Assembly: GCA_003138485.1 (NCBI GenBank)
Contig: PLGF01000081.1
Location: 1 to 55,339 of the forward strand
Source: Verrucomicrobiales bacterium
GTDB taxonomy: Bacteria; Verrucomicrobiota; Verrucomicrobiia; Limisphaerales; Palsa-1400
DNA: 55,339 nucleotides
Direction of reading: 5' to 3'
Shown: positions 27,922 to 36,515 of the stretch, piece after piece
Layout of the letters: each line of letters opens with the position of its first letter
Numbering within the stretch: the first letter of the stretch is position 1
Made by a program: the position numbers and the translations under genes
Notes under the pieces: generated by a model
Databases searched by the model: none
What the model was told of the DNA's origin: nothing
The model's input: the letters and a program-made list of their open reading frames with translations, nothing else

Positions 27922-28794
27922 ATGAACACAAACAGTCCGCTTCTCCCGCAAGGAACCACGCCTCCCCGCCAAAAATCCACTTTGCTCTTCAAAGTCCTCA
28001 TGATCGTCTCGATCCATGTCGTCGTCATCGGCGGCATGCTTTTGCAAGGTTGCAAGGACACAGCCAAGGAGTCCAAAGATACCAGCGCCTCCCCGAATGG
28101 CACGGAGACCGGCTATACCGCCAACAGCAATAACACCGCCGAGACAGCGCCGGCGGCAACCCTCGCCAGCGTCTCCAATGGAGTCGCCGCACTGCCGGCC
28201 CAGCAGATGGGTTCGCAGCCGGTTTCAACGGCTCCCGCAACGACCGCGCCCGCCGCTTTGCAGCCCGCTCTGGCGACTGGTGCAACCGCAGCCGCCCCGG
28301 TGGCAACGACGCCTCCAACGGGTGAGAGCCACGAATACGTCATCGTCGCCGGTGACACTTTTGGCGCCCTTGCCAGGAGGAATCATGTTTCGTTGAAGGC
28401 CATGACGGACGCCAACCCTGGCGTGGACGCAAAGAAACTCAAGATCGGCCAGAAGGTGCAAATTCCGGCCACGACATCCGCGATCGCGGCGGCGTCTCCC
28501 GGCCCGGCCCCGTCCGTCGAAGCGGTTGACGCCGATGGCTCGCTCTATGTGGTCAAATCGGGCGATACGCTCGGCAAAATCGCCCGATTGCACGGCACGA
28601 CGTTCAAGAAGATCATGGCCATGAACGATCTCAAGACCACTTCCATCCGGGTCGGCCAGAAGCTTAAATTGCCCGGTCAGAAACCGGCCGCCGTGGACGC
28701 CACTCCAGCGCCGGCCTCGACGCCTGCGGCTCAACCTCAGCCATCCGCCGCCGCCCCCGCTTCCACGCCCACTCCGATGGGCGCCGCGAACTAG
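27922..28794 (+). CDS. Double-LysM peptidoglycan-binding envelope protein
   Basis: The 290-residue protein has a cytoplasmic N-terminus of about 20 residues, a hydrophobic stretch (LLFKVLMIVSIHVVVIGGML) and then LLQGCKD, a lipobox-like end, so it may be a lipoprotein or a bitopic anchor. A long Ala/Thr-rich linker leads to LysM 1 (HEYVIVAGDTFGALARRNHV, about 135-178) and LysM 2 (LYVVKSGDTLGKIARLHGTT, about 206-250), then a Pro/Ala tail. LysM modules bind GlcNAc-X-GlcNAc in peptidoglycan. It occupies the position between mraY and ftsW usually held by murD, suggesting a role in septal wall recognition. No hydrolase domain is present. Confidence 0.88.
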   Translation: MNTNSPLLPQGTTPPRQKSTLLFKVLMIVSIHVVVIGGMLLQGCKDTAKESKDTSASPNGTETGYTANSNNTAETAPAATLASVSNGVAALPAQQMGSQPVSTAPATTAPAALQPALATGATAAAPVATTPPTGESHEYVIVAGDTFGALARRNHVSLKAMTDANPGVDAKKLKIGQKVQIPATTSAIAAASPGPAPSVEAVDADGSLYVVKSGDTLGKIARLHGTTFKKIMAMNDLKTTSIRVGQKLKLPGQKPAAVDATPAPASTPAAQPQPSAAAPASTPTPMGAAN

Positions 28795-28811
28795 AGCGCC
28801 GAAACAATCCC

Positions 28812-28841
28812 GGACGTCAGGCATCCCTCCGCCTGACGTCC
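28812..28841 (+). other. Perfect 11-bp hairpin before ftsW
   Basis: GGACGTCAGGC (28812-28822), eight-base loop, GCCTGACGTCC (28831-28841). The stem ends 17 bases before the ftsW start and no T-tract follows. It may be a partial terminator that lowers ftsWG expression or an RNA stability element. Confidence 0.55.
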
Positions 28842-28858
28842 TTCGTGTCCACGCCAAC

Positions 28859-30010
28859 ATGAAATGGGCGACAACGATTTTGATTTGTTGTGTGGCTGTC
28901 TTGATTGGCTTGGGGCTGGTCATGCTTTACAGCTCGAGCATGAACATGGAAACCGGCGCCAACCAGGGTTCCGTCGGGGCGCACCTTCTGTTGTCGCAAC
29001 TCTGCTGGTGTCTTTTCGGTCTCATCGGCTGCGTGGCCGCCGCATCCACGGATTACCGCAAATTCAAGAGCGCCACGCCCTGGCTGCTGGGGTTTTCGGT
29101 TCTCCTGCTGAGTCTGGTTTGGGCGCCCAAGATCGGCATTATGCGCAATGGCGCTCATCGGTGGATCGGCCTGCCTGGGCTGCCCCATTTTCAGCCGTCG
29201 GAACTCGCCAGGCTGGCCTTGATCCTCTTTCTTGGCTCTTACGCCGAGCGGTTCCAGCGCCAGATGGCTGGCGTTAAAAGAGGCATCCTCATTCCGGCCT
29301 CCATCATCGCTGTCGTGGTGGCGCTGATTTTTTTCGAACAGGATTGGGGCTGCGCCATCCTGCTGGCGGCGGTCTGCGGCGCCATGCTGATCCTGGCTGG
29401 CGCCCGGCTCAGATTCATTGTCCCGCCCGCCCTGCTGCTGGCGGGAGGATTGACCTACTTCTTGCTGCATAATCCGGTCCGCCTGCGGCGCATCCTGGCC
29501 TGGCTGCATCCGGAGTTGAGCAAAGACGGGGCGGGCTACCAGGCCTACCAGGCGATGATCGCCCTCGGTTCGGGCGGCTGGACCGGCCTGGGATTGGGCA
29601 ACGGACGCCAGAAGCTGGGGTTTGTTCCCGAACACCACACGGACTTCATCTTCTCCATCATCGGCGAGGAATTGGGACTGGTGGCGACCCTGGCGGTGGT
29701 GGTTCTGTTCATCGCGCTGGTGGTGTGCGGCCTGTATATTGCGCGGCGGTCCAGCGACACCTTTGGCTTGATCCTGGGCGCGGGGATCACCTCGATGATC
29801 GGCCTCCAGGCTTTCATCAACATCGGCGTCGTCACCAGCGTGCTGCCCAACAAGGGAATGCCTCTGCCGTTCATCAGCTACGGCGGTTCCAATCTCCTGC
29901 TCATGCTCGTTTCGGTCGGCCTGCTCCTGAGCGTCTCCCGTTTCGCGGCCGAACCTGTCAAACAAAGAAACAATCCCTTTGAGGCCATGCCCGAACTTTC
30001 CCATGCCTGA
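28859..30010 (+). CDS. ftsW: Septal glycosyltransferase FtsW (SEDS)
   Basis: FtsW polymerises lipid II into glycan strands at the septum together with FtsI. The 383-residue protein is polytopic and starts directly in its first helix (ILICCVAVLIGLGLVMLYSS). SEDS marks: RWIGLPGLPHFQPSELARLA, FEQDWGCAILLAAVCGAMLI, YQAYQAMIALGSGGWTGLGL, FVPEHHTDFIFSIIGEELGL and LPNKGMPLPFISYGGSNLLL. The cytoplasmic N-terminus is very short compared with E. coli FtsW. The stop overlaps the murG start region by eight bases. Confidence 0.96.
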   Translation: MKWATTILICCVAVLIGLGLVMLYSSSMNMETGANQGSVGAHLLLSQLCWCLFGLIGCVAAASTDYRKFKSATPWLLGFSVLLLSLVWAPKIGIMRNGAHRWIGLPGLPHFQPSELARLALILFLGSYAERFQRQMAGVKRGILIPASIIAVVVALIFFEQDWGCAILLAAVCGAMLILAGARLRFIVPPALLLAGGLTYFLLHNPVRLRRILAWLHPELSKDGAGYQAYQAMIALGSGGWTGLGLGNGRQKLGFVPEHHTDFIFSIIGEELGLVATLAVVVLFIALVVCGLYIARRSSDTFGLILGAGITSMIGLQAFINIGVVTSVLPNKGMPLPFISYGGSNLLLMLVSVGLLLSVSRFAAEPVKQRNNPFEAMPELSHA

Positions 30011-31181
30011 ATTCCCAGTCACCAGCGCCCACCCGCCCTCCGTCGCCATCGCTTGCGGCGGGACGGGCGGCCATCTTTTTCCGGGTCTGGCGGTGGCCGC
30101 CGAACTGCTTCGGCGCCAGTGCGCCGTGACCTTGCTGATTTCCCGCAAGGACGTTGACCAACAGGCCGTCCGGTCGGTCGCCGGGATGGAGATAGTGCAA
30201 CTGCCGGCGGTGGGCTTGTCCCGCGGCGGCTTCGCCGCCTTTGCCTGGGGATTCTGGCAATCGTACCGCCTGGTGCGGGCGCATTTCCGGCGGCGGCCCC
30301 CGGCGTTGGCGCTGGCCATGGGCGGGTTCACCAGCGCTCCCCCGATCCTGGCCGCCAGACGCTGCGGCGCCCGGACTTTCCTGCACGAATCCAACAGCAT
30401 CCCCGGCCGGGCCAACCGCTGGCTGGCGCCGTGGGTGGACGGCGCGTTTGTTTATTTCCCGGAGGCGGTCGAACGCTTGCGCGCCCGGAGCGTCGAGATC
30501 ACCGGCATGCCGGTGCGCCCGGAGTTTCTCCAGCCGCTTGGCTCGCGCGAGGCGCGGACGGCCCTGGCGCTGGACGCCGACGCGCCGGTCCTCCTGGTCA
30601 TGGGCGGCAGCCAGGGCGCGCGGAAAATCAACGAACTGGTCTTGCTTTCTGTGCCGCGCTTGCGGCAGGCCCTGCCCAATCTTCAATTCCTGCACCTCAC
30701 CGGCCCGGACGATGCCGGGGCGGTCCGCGCCGCCTACCAGGCGCACAACGCGCGGGCGCAAGTCCACGGTTTTTTTGACAACATGCCTGCGGCACTCGCG
30801 GCAGCCGACGCCGCCGTCAGCCGCGCCGGGGCGTCGTCGCTGGCCGAATTGGCGGCGCGACAGTTGCCGGCGGTGCTCATTCCGTACCCGGCCGCGGCCG
30901 ACGACCACCAGCTTCACAACGCCTGCGCGCTGGCGCAATGCGGCGCCGCGCGGCTGCTGCCACAAGAGGCGGCCGTTGGCGCGCTGACCGGCGAGATTCT
31001 CGGCTTGCTGCGCGACAGCGACTTGCGGAAGGCGATGGGGCTGGCCCTGGGCAAATGGCACCGGCCCACCGCGGCGGCGGACATCGCGGAGAGGATATTG
31101 CATTGGAACCCGGCGGCCGCCGGACGGAGCGCCGCCGGATTGAGTCTCAACACGCACAACGCGCCGGAGATGCCCTGCTGA
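30003..31181 (+). CDS. murG: Lipid II synthase MurG
   Basis: MurG adds GlcNAc from UDP-GlcNAc to lipid I at the inner face of the membrane. The 392-residue protein has the N-terminal GGTGGH motif in VAIACGGTGGHLFPGLAVAA, the segment FLHESNSIPGRANRWLAPWV, VLLVMGGSQGARKINELVLL and the C-terminal acceptor region ADAAVSRAGASSLAELAARQ followed by PYPAAADDHQLHNA. The ATG at 30003 is chosen; a TTG at 29979 lies within ftsW. The conserved HEQN of many MurGs is HESN here. The gene ends four bases before murB, where murC usually stands. Confidence 0.96.
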   Translation: MPEFPVTSAHPPSVAIACGGTGGHLFPGLAVAAELLRRQCAVTLLISRKDVDQQAVRSVAGMEIVQLPAVGLSRGGFAAFAWGFWQSYRLVRAHFRRRPPALALAMGGFTSAPPILAARRCGARTFLHESNSIPGRANRWLAPWVDGAFVYFPEAVERLRARSVEITGMPVRPEFLQPLGSREARTALALDADAPVLLVMGGSQGARKINELVLLSVPRLRQALPNLQFLHLTGPDDAGAVRAAYQAHNARAQVHGFFDNMPAALAAADAAVSRAGASSLAELAARQLPAVLIPYPAAADDHQLHNACALAQCGAARLLPQEAAVGALTGEILGLLRDSDLRKAMGLALGKWHRPTAAADIAERILHWNPAAAGRSAAGLSLNTHNAPEMPC

Positions 31182-31185
31182 AGCC

Positions 31186-32100
31186 ATGCCCGATCCCCAC
31201 TCAATTTTTGACGCGCTCAAGACCCGGCTGCCGCGCTCCGTGGTGCGGGAAAACGAACCCCTCGCCCAGCGGACGACCTTGCGCGTGGGCGGTCGCGCGG
31301 ACGTGTACATCGAACCGGCCACGGAGACAGACCTGGGGCGCGTGCTTCAATTTTGCCGCGCCGAGGGGGTGCCGTTCATGGTTCTGGGGCGCGGCTCCAA
31401 TTTATTGATACGCGATGGCGGCATTCGAGGCGTGGTCGTTTGCCTGGCGCATCCGAATTTCTCGCGCATCACCGTCGATGGCTCCGATCTGCGCTGCGGG
31501 GCGGGAGTCAAACTTAAAGCCGTCGCGGCGAAGGCGCGCGCGTTGGGGCTGGGCGGACTGGAATTTTTGGAAGGCATTCCCGGCAGTGTCGGCGGGGCCT
31601 TGCGCATGAACGCGGGCTCCATGGGCAGCGCCACTTTTGCTATTGTCACACTGGTCCGCTTCATGGATGAGGCGGGCAAAGTCCATGAACGCTCCGTCGC
31701 CCAAGTTCCCGTCGAATACCGCTCCTGCCCTCTGTTCAGGACCAATATCGCCCTGGCCGCGACCTTTCGCGGGAAGCCCGAAGCCAAAGAAGCCATCGCC
31801 CGCCGCGCGCGCGAGTTCAACCAGATTCGATGGAAATCGCAACCCAAGGAACCGAGCGCGGGCTGCATCTTTAAAAACCCCACCCCGGCCCTTTCCGCCG
31901 GCCAATTGATTGACGAATTGGGCCTCAAAGGCGCCCGCCACGGCGGCGCGGTCGTCTCCACGGTTCATGCCAATTTCATCGTCAACGATGGCTCCGCCAA
32001 CGCCGCCGACGTCCTCGCCTTGATTGATCTCATCAAGACTCAATCCCTGGCGCGGCGGGGCATCGAACTGAGCGAAGAAGTGGAGATCATCGGCCAATGA
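31186..32100 (+). CDS. murB: UDP-N-acetylenolpyruvoylglucosamine reductase
   Basis: MurB reduces UDP-GlcNAc-enolpyruvate to UDP-MurNAc with NADPH and FAD. The 304-residue protein is of the compact type II form. Motifs: TTLRVGGRADVYIEPATETD (FAD domain), FMVLGRGSNLLIRDGGIRGV, GLEFLEGIPGSVGGALRMNA, KEPSAGCIFKNPTPALSAGQ and the C-terminal LSEEVEIIG with the catalytic Glu. The proton donor, Ser in E. coli (AGSFFKNP), is Cys226 here (AGCIFKNP); I believe the same replacement occurs in other type II enzymes. The stop overlaps ddl by four bases. Confidence 0.96.
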   Translation: MPDPHSIFDALKTRLPRSVVRENEPLAQRTTLRVGGRADVYIEPATETDLGRVLQFCRAEGVPFMVLGRGSNLLIRDGGIRGVVVCLAHPNFSRITVDGSDLRCGAGVKLKAVAAKARALGLGGLEFLEGIPGSVGGALRMNAGSMGSATFAIVTLVRFMDEAGKVHERSVAQVPVEYRSCPLFRTNIALAATFRGKPEAKEAIARRAREFNQIRWKSQPKEPSAGCIFKNPTPALSAGQLIDELGLKGARHGGAVVSTVHANFIVNDGSANAADVLALIDLIKTQSLARRGIELSEEVEIIGQ

Positions 32101-33011
32101 ATCATCGCCCTCTCAACGTCACCGTCATGCTGGGCGGCCCTTCGGCCGAGCGCGAAGTCTCCCTGCGTTCCGGCGCGGCCGTCGCCAGGGCTTTGGCTTC
32201 CCTCGGCCACGCCGTTGCCCAGCTCGATCCCCAAACTTCTGTCTGGCAATTGCCCCGCCCCACCGACGTCGTCTTTCTCGCCCTTCACGGTTCTTACGGC
32301 GAGGATGGCACGGTTCAGGAGCAATTGGAGAAACTGGGCGTGCCCTACACCGGCTGCGGCCCGGAAGCCAGCCGGATCTCGTTCGACAAAGTGCTCGCCA
32401 AGAAACGATTCCTGGCCGCCGGGATTCCCACCGCCCGCTTCGAGGTGTTTTCCTCCCCAGCGGCCGGCTGGCCCGCCGGGTGGAATCCCCCGGTGGTGCT
32501 CAAGCCCGTGCGCCAGGGGTCCAGCGTCGGCTTGCAAATGATCGATCACCCGGATCAGTGGCCGGCCGCCCTGGCCGAGGCGCTGCGCTACGATTCCGAA
32601 GCGTTGCTTGAGGAAAAGATCACCGGCCGCGAAGCCACCGTCGGCATCCTCGCCGGCCAGGCGCTGCCCATTGCCGAGATTCGTGTCAAACACGGCGCCT
32701 TTGATTACAAGAGCAAATACACCCCCGGCGCCGCGGAACATTTTTGCCCGGCTGACTTTGACCCGGAGTCGGCCGCCCGCATCCAAACCGCGGCGCTCGG
32801 AGCATTCATGGCCGTCGGCGGCCGCGATTACGCGCGCGTCGATGTCATGGTCCGCCCCGGCGGCCTGCCCGTCGTGCTGGAAGTCAACACGCTGCCGGGC
32901 ATGACCGAGTTGAGCATATTGCCCGAAGCGGCGCGGGCGGCGGGCCTGAGTTACGCCCAATTGTGCCAGCGTATGATTGACATGGCGCTCGAACGATCCC
33001 GGAATCACTAG
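32097..33011 (+). CDS. ddl: D-alanine--D-alanine ligase
   Basis: Ddl joins two D-Ala with ATP to supply MurF. The 304-residue ATP-grasp protein shows VTVMLGGPSAEREVSLRSGA, VFLALHGSYGEDGTVQEQLE, GVPYTGCGPEASRISFDKVL, PVVLKPVRQGSSVGLQMI, FDYKSKYTPGAAEHFCPADF and VVLEVNTLPGMTELSILPEA, covering both substrate and Mg sites. Its presence beside murF means the D-Ala-D-Ala branch of precursor synthesis is complete in the cluster. Confidence 0.97.
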   Translation: MNHRPLNVTVMLGGPSAEREVSLRSGAAVARALASLGHAVAQLDPQTSVWQLPRPTDVVFLALHGSYGEDGTVQEQLEKLGVPYTGCGPEASRISFDKVLAKKRFLAAGIPTARFEVFSSPAAGWPAGWNPPVVLKPVRQGSSVGLQMIDHPDQWPAALAEALRYDSEALLEEKITGREATVGILAGQALPIAEIRVKHGAFDYKSKYTPGAAEHFCPADFDPESAARIQTAALGAFMAVGGRDYARVDVMVRPGGLPVVLEVNTLPGMTELSILPEAARAAGLSYAQLCQRMIDMALERSRNH

Positions 33012-33012
33012 C

Positions 33013-33978
33013 ATGTTCCATTGGCTCCATCGCAAACCCAGGAACCGGCGCTTCGCCGAACGCGAACAATTGCTGGACGTCAAATTGCGCGTCGGCCAGA
33101 CCCGGGCGGCCCGCTGCCGCGTCGCCGGCGTGGCCCTCGGCGGGCTTCTTGTCCTGGCCCTCATCGCCTTCATCCTCTGGCGGGGCGAACAATGGCTCCT
33201 GGACGCTTTGATCTACAAGAATGACGCCTTTGCCATCCAGGAAATCCAGGTCCAGACCGACGGCGTCCTCACCGCGGAGGCCATCCGGCGCTGGGCGATG
33301 GTGAAAACGGGCGCGAACTTGATGGCGTTGGACATGATGCGCGTCAAACGCGACTTGGAACTTCAACCCTTCGTTCAATCGGCCGCCATCGAGCGCGTCC
33401 TGCCCCACACCCTCAAAATCCAGGTCGTCGAGCGCGAGCCTGTCGCCCAAACCATCGTCACTTCCGTCCGTCCCGGAGGCGGTTTGGATCAGGCCATCTA
33501 CGATTTCGACGAGGAAGGCTACACGATGAAACCTCTGGACCCGCGCTGGCGCGCCGAGCCGCCCTCCGCTGGCGAACGCCTGCCCATCCTCGTCGGCGTC
33601 CAGGCGGCCGACGCGCAGCCCGGCCGCGTGGCGGAGGCCCCGCAAATCCGGGCGGCGCTTCGGCTGGTGTGCGAGTTCGATCATTCGCCCATGATGGGCG
33701 TTGTGGAACTGGAACGGATCGACGTCTCCGTGCCGCAGATTTTGCAGGCCACCACCTCGCAGGGGGCGGAGATCACGTTTTCGTTCAACGATTTTGAAAT
33801 GCAACTGCGGCGCTGGAGCATCATCAACGGTCAATACCAGAAATGGGGCAAGGCCATCGCCTCCCTGGACCTTTCCATTTCCAACAACCTGCCCGTCCGC
33901 TGGGTCGCCGCCGGCGCCCTGCCTCCGGCCCCGCCCCGCGCCGTCAAACCCACCCGCCCCAAAAGGAAACATGTTTGA
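33013..33978 (+). CDS. ftsQ: Cell division protein FtsQ
   Basis: FtsQ is a bitopic scaffold that links early and late division proteins. The 321-residue product has a basic cytoplasmic N-terminus, one membrane segment at about residues 38-57 (VAGVALGGLLVLALIAFILW), and a POTRA-like region (FAIQEIQVQTDGVLTAEAIR) followed by the beta domain (IERVLPHTLKIQVVEREPVA). The ATG at 33013 is chosen because it is one base after the ddl stop; an upstream in-frame start is inside ddl. The tail is Pro-rich. It overlaps ftsA by eight bases. Confidence 0.92.
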   Translation: MFHWLHRKPRNRRFAEREQLLDVKLRVGQTRAARCRVAGVALGGLLVLALIAFILWRGEQWLLDALIYKNDAFAIQEIQVQTDGVLTAEAIRRWAMVKTGANLMALDMMRVKRDLELQPFVQSAAIERVLPHTLKIQVVEREPVAQTIVTSVRPGGGLDQAIYDFDEEGYTMKPLDPRWRAEPPSAGERLPILVGVQAADAQPGRVAEAPQIRAALRLVCEFDHSPMMGVVELERIDVSVPQILQATTSQGAEITFSFNDFEMQLRRWSIINGQYQKWGKAIASLDLSISNNLPVRWVAAGALPPAPPRAVKPTRPKRKHV

Positions 33979-35188
33979 TTCCGCCTCCATCCTCGTCGGC
34001 CTGGAAATCGGCACCTCCAAAATCTGCGTTGTCGCCGGCGAAATCAACGCCGCCGGCGCCTTGAACATCATCGGCCTTGGCCAGGCCCGCTCCCGGGGCG
34101 TCCGCAAAGGCGAGATCGCCGATGCCGCCCTGGCTCAGGAAGACGTCCGCAACGCCATCGTCGAGGCCGAGCAAATGGCCAACGTCGAAATCCGCTCCGT
34201 TTTCCTCGGCGTCACCGGCAACCACGTCCGCGGCTTCAACAACCATGGCGTTCACCCCGTCGTCTCCGCGGACCGTGAAATCACCGCCGAGGATGTCCAG
34301 GATGTCATCAAGAACGCCAAGGCCATCAATCTCCCCGCCGACCACACCGTCGTCCACGCCATCCGCCAACATTTCCACGTCGATGACCAGAACGGCATCC
34401 TCAACCCCGTCGGGATGTACGGCGCCCGCGTCGAAGTCGATGTCCACGTCGTGCATGGCCATGTGGATCGCCTCAAGAATCCCATAGGCGTCGTCCAGGG
34501 CCTCCAATTGGACGTGGATGAAATCGTCTTCACCGGGCTGGCTTCCGCTCTGGCCCTGTTGTCCAACGAGCAGAAGGAACTTGGTTCCCTGGTCATCGAC
34601 CTGGGCGGGGGCACCACCAATTACGCGGTCTATTCCGACGGGATTATCAAACACACGGGCGTCCTGGCGGTCGGCGGCGACCATGTCTCCAACGACCTGG
34701 CCTACGGCTTGAAGGTGCCGCTGGGACGCGCCGAGGAGTTGAAGCTGGCCCACGGCTCCGCGCTTCTGGACGACTCCGCCAAGGGCCAGGTTCTTTCCTC
34801 CCCCGGCCAACTGGGCTTGCCGGCCAAGTGCGTCAATCTCGAACATCTCCACCGCATCATGTCCCTGCGCCTGGAGGAAACCTTCGGGTTGATCGAATCG
34901 GAACTCTCCCATTTGGGCCTGCTGGACCAGCTCCGCGCGGGAGTCTTCCTGTGCGGCGGCGGCTCGCGCGTTCCCGGCTTGCTCCAACTGGCCGGTTCGG
35001 TCTTCTCCTTGCCCGCCTTCCTGGGCAAGACCAACTCCATCAGCGGCCTCAAATCCGCCCTGGACCAGCCGGAGTTCGCCACCGCCATCGGCCTGGTCAA
35101 ATTCGGCTCAATGCAACACAAGCGCAAACCCGCCAACGGCTTCGCCGACGGCCTCAAGAAGACGTTTGCGGAAATGTTTAAAAGGTGA
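33971..35188 (+). CDS. ftsA: Cell division protein FtsA
   Basis: FtsA is the actin-like membrane tether of the FtsZ ring. The 405-residue product shows ILVGLEIGTSKICVVAGEIN (phosphate 1), the 1C domain region GVRKGEIADAALAQEDVRNA, GSLVIDLGGGTTNYAVYSDG (phosphate 2) and AGVFLCGGGSRVPGLLQLAG (adenosine). The C-terminal end GLKKTFAEMFKR is an amphipathic helix that would insert in the membrane. AAGGAAA just before the ATG is one of the clearer ribosome binding sites in the cluster. Confidence 0.97.
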   Translation: MFDSASILVGLEIGTSKICVVAGEINAAGALNIIGLGQARSRGVRKGEIADAALAQEDVRNAIVEAEQMANVEIRSVFLGVTGNHVRGFNNHGVHPVVSADREITAEDVQDVIKNAKAINLPADHTVVHAIRQHFHVDDQNGILNPVGMYGARVEVDVHVVHGHVDRLKNPIGVVQGLQLDVDEIVFTGLASALALLSNEQKELGSLVIDLGGGTTNYAVYSDGIIKHTGVLAVGGDHVSNDLAYGLKVPLGRAEELKLAHGSALLDDSAKGQVLSSPGQLGLPAKCVNLEHLHRIMSLRLEETFGLIESELSHLGLLDQLRAGVFLCGGGSRVPGLLQLAGSVFSLPAFLGKTNSISGLKSALDQPEFATAIGLVKFGSMQHKRKPANGFADGLKKTFAEMFKR

Positions 35189-35191
35189 ACC

Positions 35192-36487
35192 ATGACGACG
35201 CCCCTTGAAATTCCCCCAGCGCCGGCCATCAAGAAGGACCTCTGCCTCAAAGTCTTCGGCGTGGGCGGCGCCGGCTGCAACGCCGCGGCTTTCGCGGCCC
35301 AGGCCGCTTTCGAGCGCGTGGACTTTCTGGCCATCAACACCGATTCCCAGGCCCTGGAAGCCTGCTCCGCCCCGGCCAAATTCGTCCTCGGCTCGTCGTG
35401 CACGCGCGGCCTGGGCGCCGGCGGCGACCCCGATCTGGGCCGCGCCGCCGCGCAGGAAGACATCGAGAAGCTGCGCGGCTTTTGCACCGGGGCCGACATT
35501 GTATTCATCTTGACAGGTTTGGGCGGCGGCACCGGCACCGGCGCCGCGCCTGTCATCGCCCGCCTGGCCCGCGAAAGCGGCGCCCTGGTATTGGCCCTGG
35601 CCGCTCTGCCTTTCGAGTTTGAAGGCCCCCGCCGCCAGCTCCAGGCCCAGATCGGCCTCCAGCAACTCAAAGCCGCCGCCGACGCCGTCATCTGCCTGCC
35701 CAACCAGAAAATCTTCAAATTGCTCGATGATAAAACCAGCGTCCTGGAGGGCTTCAGAATCAGCAACAGCCTCCTGACCGAGGGCCTCCGCGGCATCTGC
35801 CGCCTCCTGACCCACACCGGTTTGATCAACCTTGATTTTGCCGACCTCTGCTCCGTCACCCGCGGACGCCATGCCGCCAGCCTCTTCGCCACCGCGGAGG
35901 CTTCCGGCGAAACCCGCGCCCAGCAGGCCATGGAAAAACTCCTGGCCCATCCCCTGATGGATGGCGGCCAGGTCCTGACCGAATCGGACTCCGTCCTCAT
36001 CAGCATCGCCGGCGGACCGGACCTGATGATGAGCGAAATCAACAAACTGATGGAGCCGATCAAGCGCCAGTGCGAGAACGCCCACCTCATTTTCGGCGCC
36101 GCAATCGATCCCCAGTTTGCCGGGCGTCTCTCCGTCACGCTCATCGCCTCCAGCCGCCCCCAACCCGCGGACACCGCCGGCGCCGCCGCGCCCGCCCGCG
36201 AGCCTGGCGCCGCCGGGTGCCCGCCGCTGGAATTCCTCGACCCCGCCGCCACCGAGCGGCCCGCTTCCCGCTTCATCGCGCCTGCTCCGGCGCTTTCCGA
36301 CGAGAAAAAAGAGCAGCTTTTCCGCGGCCAGACCGGCCGTTCCCGCAAGCGCTCCTCCCGTCTGCAAAAGGAATTGCCGCTGGAAATAGTTTTCAAAGGC
36401 CGCTTCGAGAAAAGCGAGCCTACCGTCCGCCACGGCGAAGACCTGGACGTGCCCACCTACATCCGGCGCGGCGTGCCGTTGAATTGA
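35192..36487 (+). CDS. ftsZ: Cell division GTPase FtsZ
   Basis: FtsZ polymerises into the division ring. The 431-residue protein has KVFGVGGAGCNAAAFAAQAA, the tubulin signature GGGTGTG at residues 111-117 (FILTGLGGGTGTGAAPVIAR), the region DDKTSVLEGFRISNSLLTEG, and the catalytic T7 loop in LINLDFADLCSVT. A variable Ala/Pro linker ends in DLDVPTYIRRG, the conserved C-terminal peptide for FtsA and other partners. AINTDSQAL replaces the more usual NTD-AQAL. It closes the dcw cluster, and the next genes are on the opposite strand. Confidence 0.97.
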   Translation: MTTPLEIPPAPAIKKDLCLKVFGVGGAGCNAAAFAAQAAFERVDFLAINTDSQALEACSAPAKFVLGSSCTRGLGAGGDPDLGRAAAQEDIEKLRGFCTGADIVFILTGLGGGTGTGAAPVIARLARESGALVLALAALPFEFEGPRRQLQAQIGLQQLKAAADAVICLPNQKIFKLLDDKTSVLEGFRISNSLLTEGLRGICRLLTHTGLINLDFADLCSVTRGRHAASLFATAEASGETRAQQAMEKLLAHPLMDGGQVLTESDSVLISIAGGPDLMMSEINKLMEPIKRQCENAHLIFGAAIDPQFAGRLSVTLIASSRPQPADTAGAAAPAREPGAAGCPPLEFLDPAATERPASRFIAPAPALSDEKKEQLFRGQTGRSRKRSSRLQKELPLEIVFKGRFEKSEPTVRHGEDLDVPTYIRRGVPLN

Positions 36488-36515
36488 CAAGCGGGGTGAG
36501 AAGGGCGTTCCGGCG

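Noticed and set aside
28812-28841. Intrinsic terminator after the LysM gene
   Set aside because: The stem is excellent but no T-tract follows on the plus strand; kept only as a hairpin.
24849-31185. Hidden or frameshifted murE, murD or murC
   Set aside because: The available gaps are 68, 429 and 4 bp, too short for 450-residue ligases, and no frame in the 429-bp gap carries a P-loop or other Mur ligase motif.
34702-36456. 584-codon antisense frame opposite ftsA/ftsZ
   Set aside because: Long antisense frames are expected in GC-rich genes with this codon bias; the product is low-complexity Arg/Ser/Ala and ftsZ is unmistakable on the other strand.
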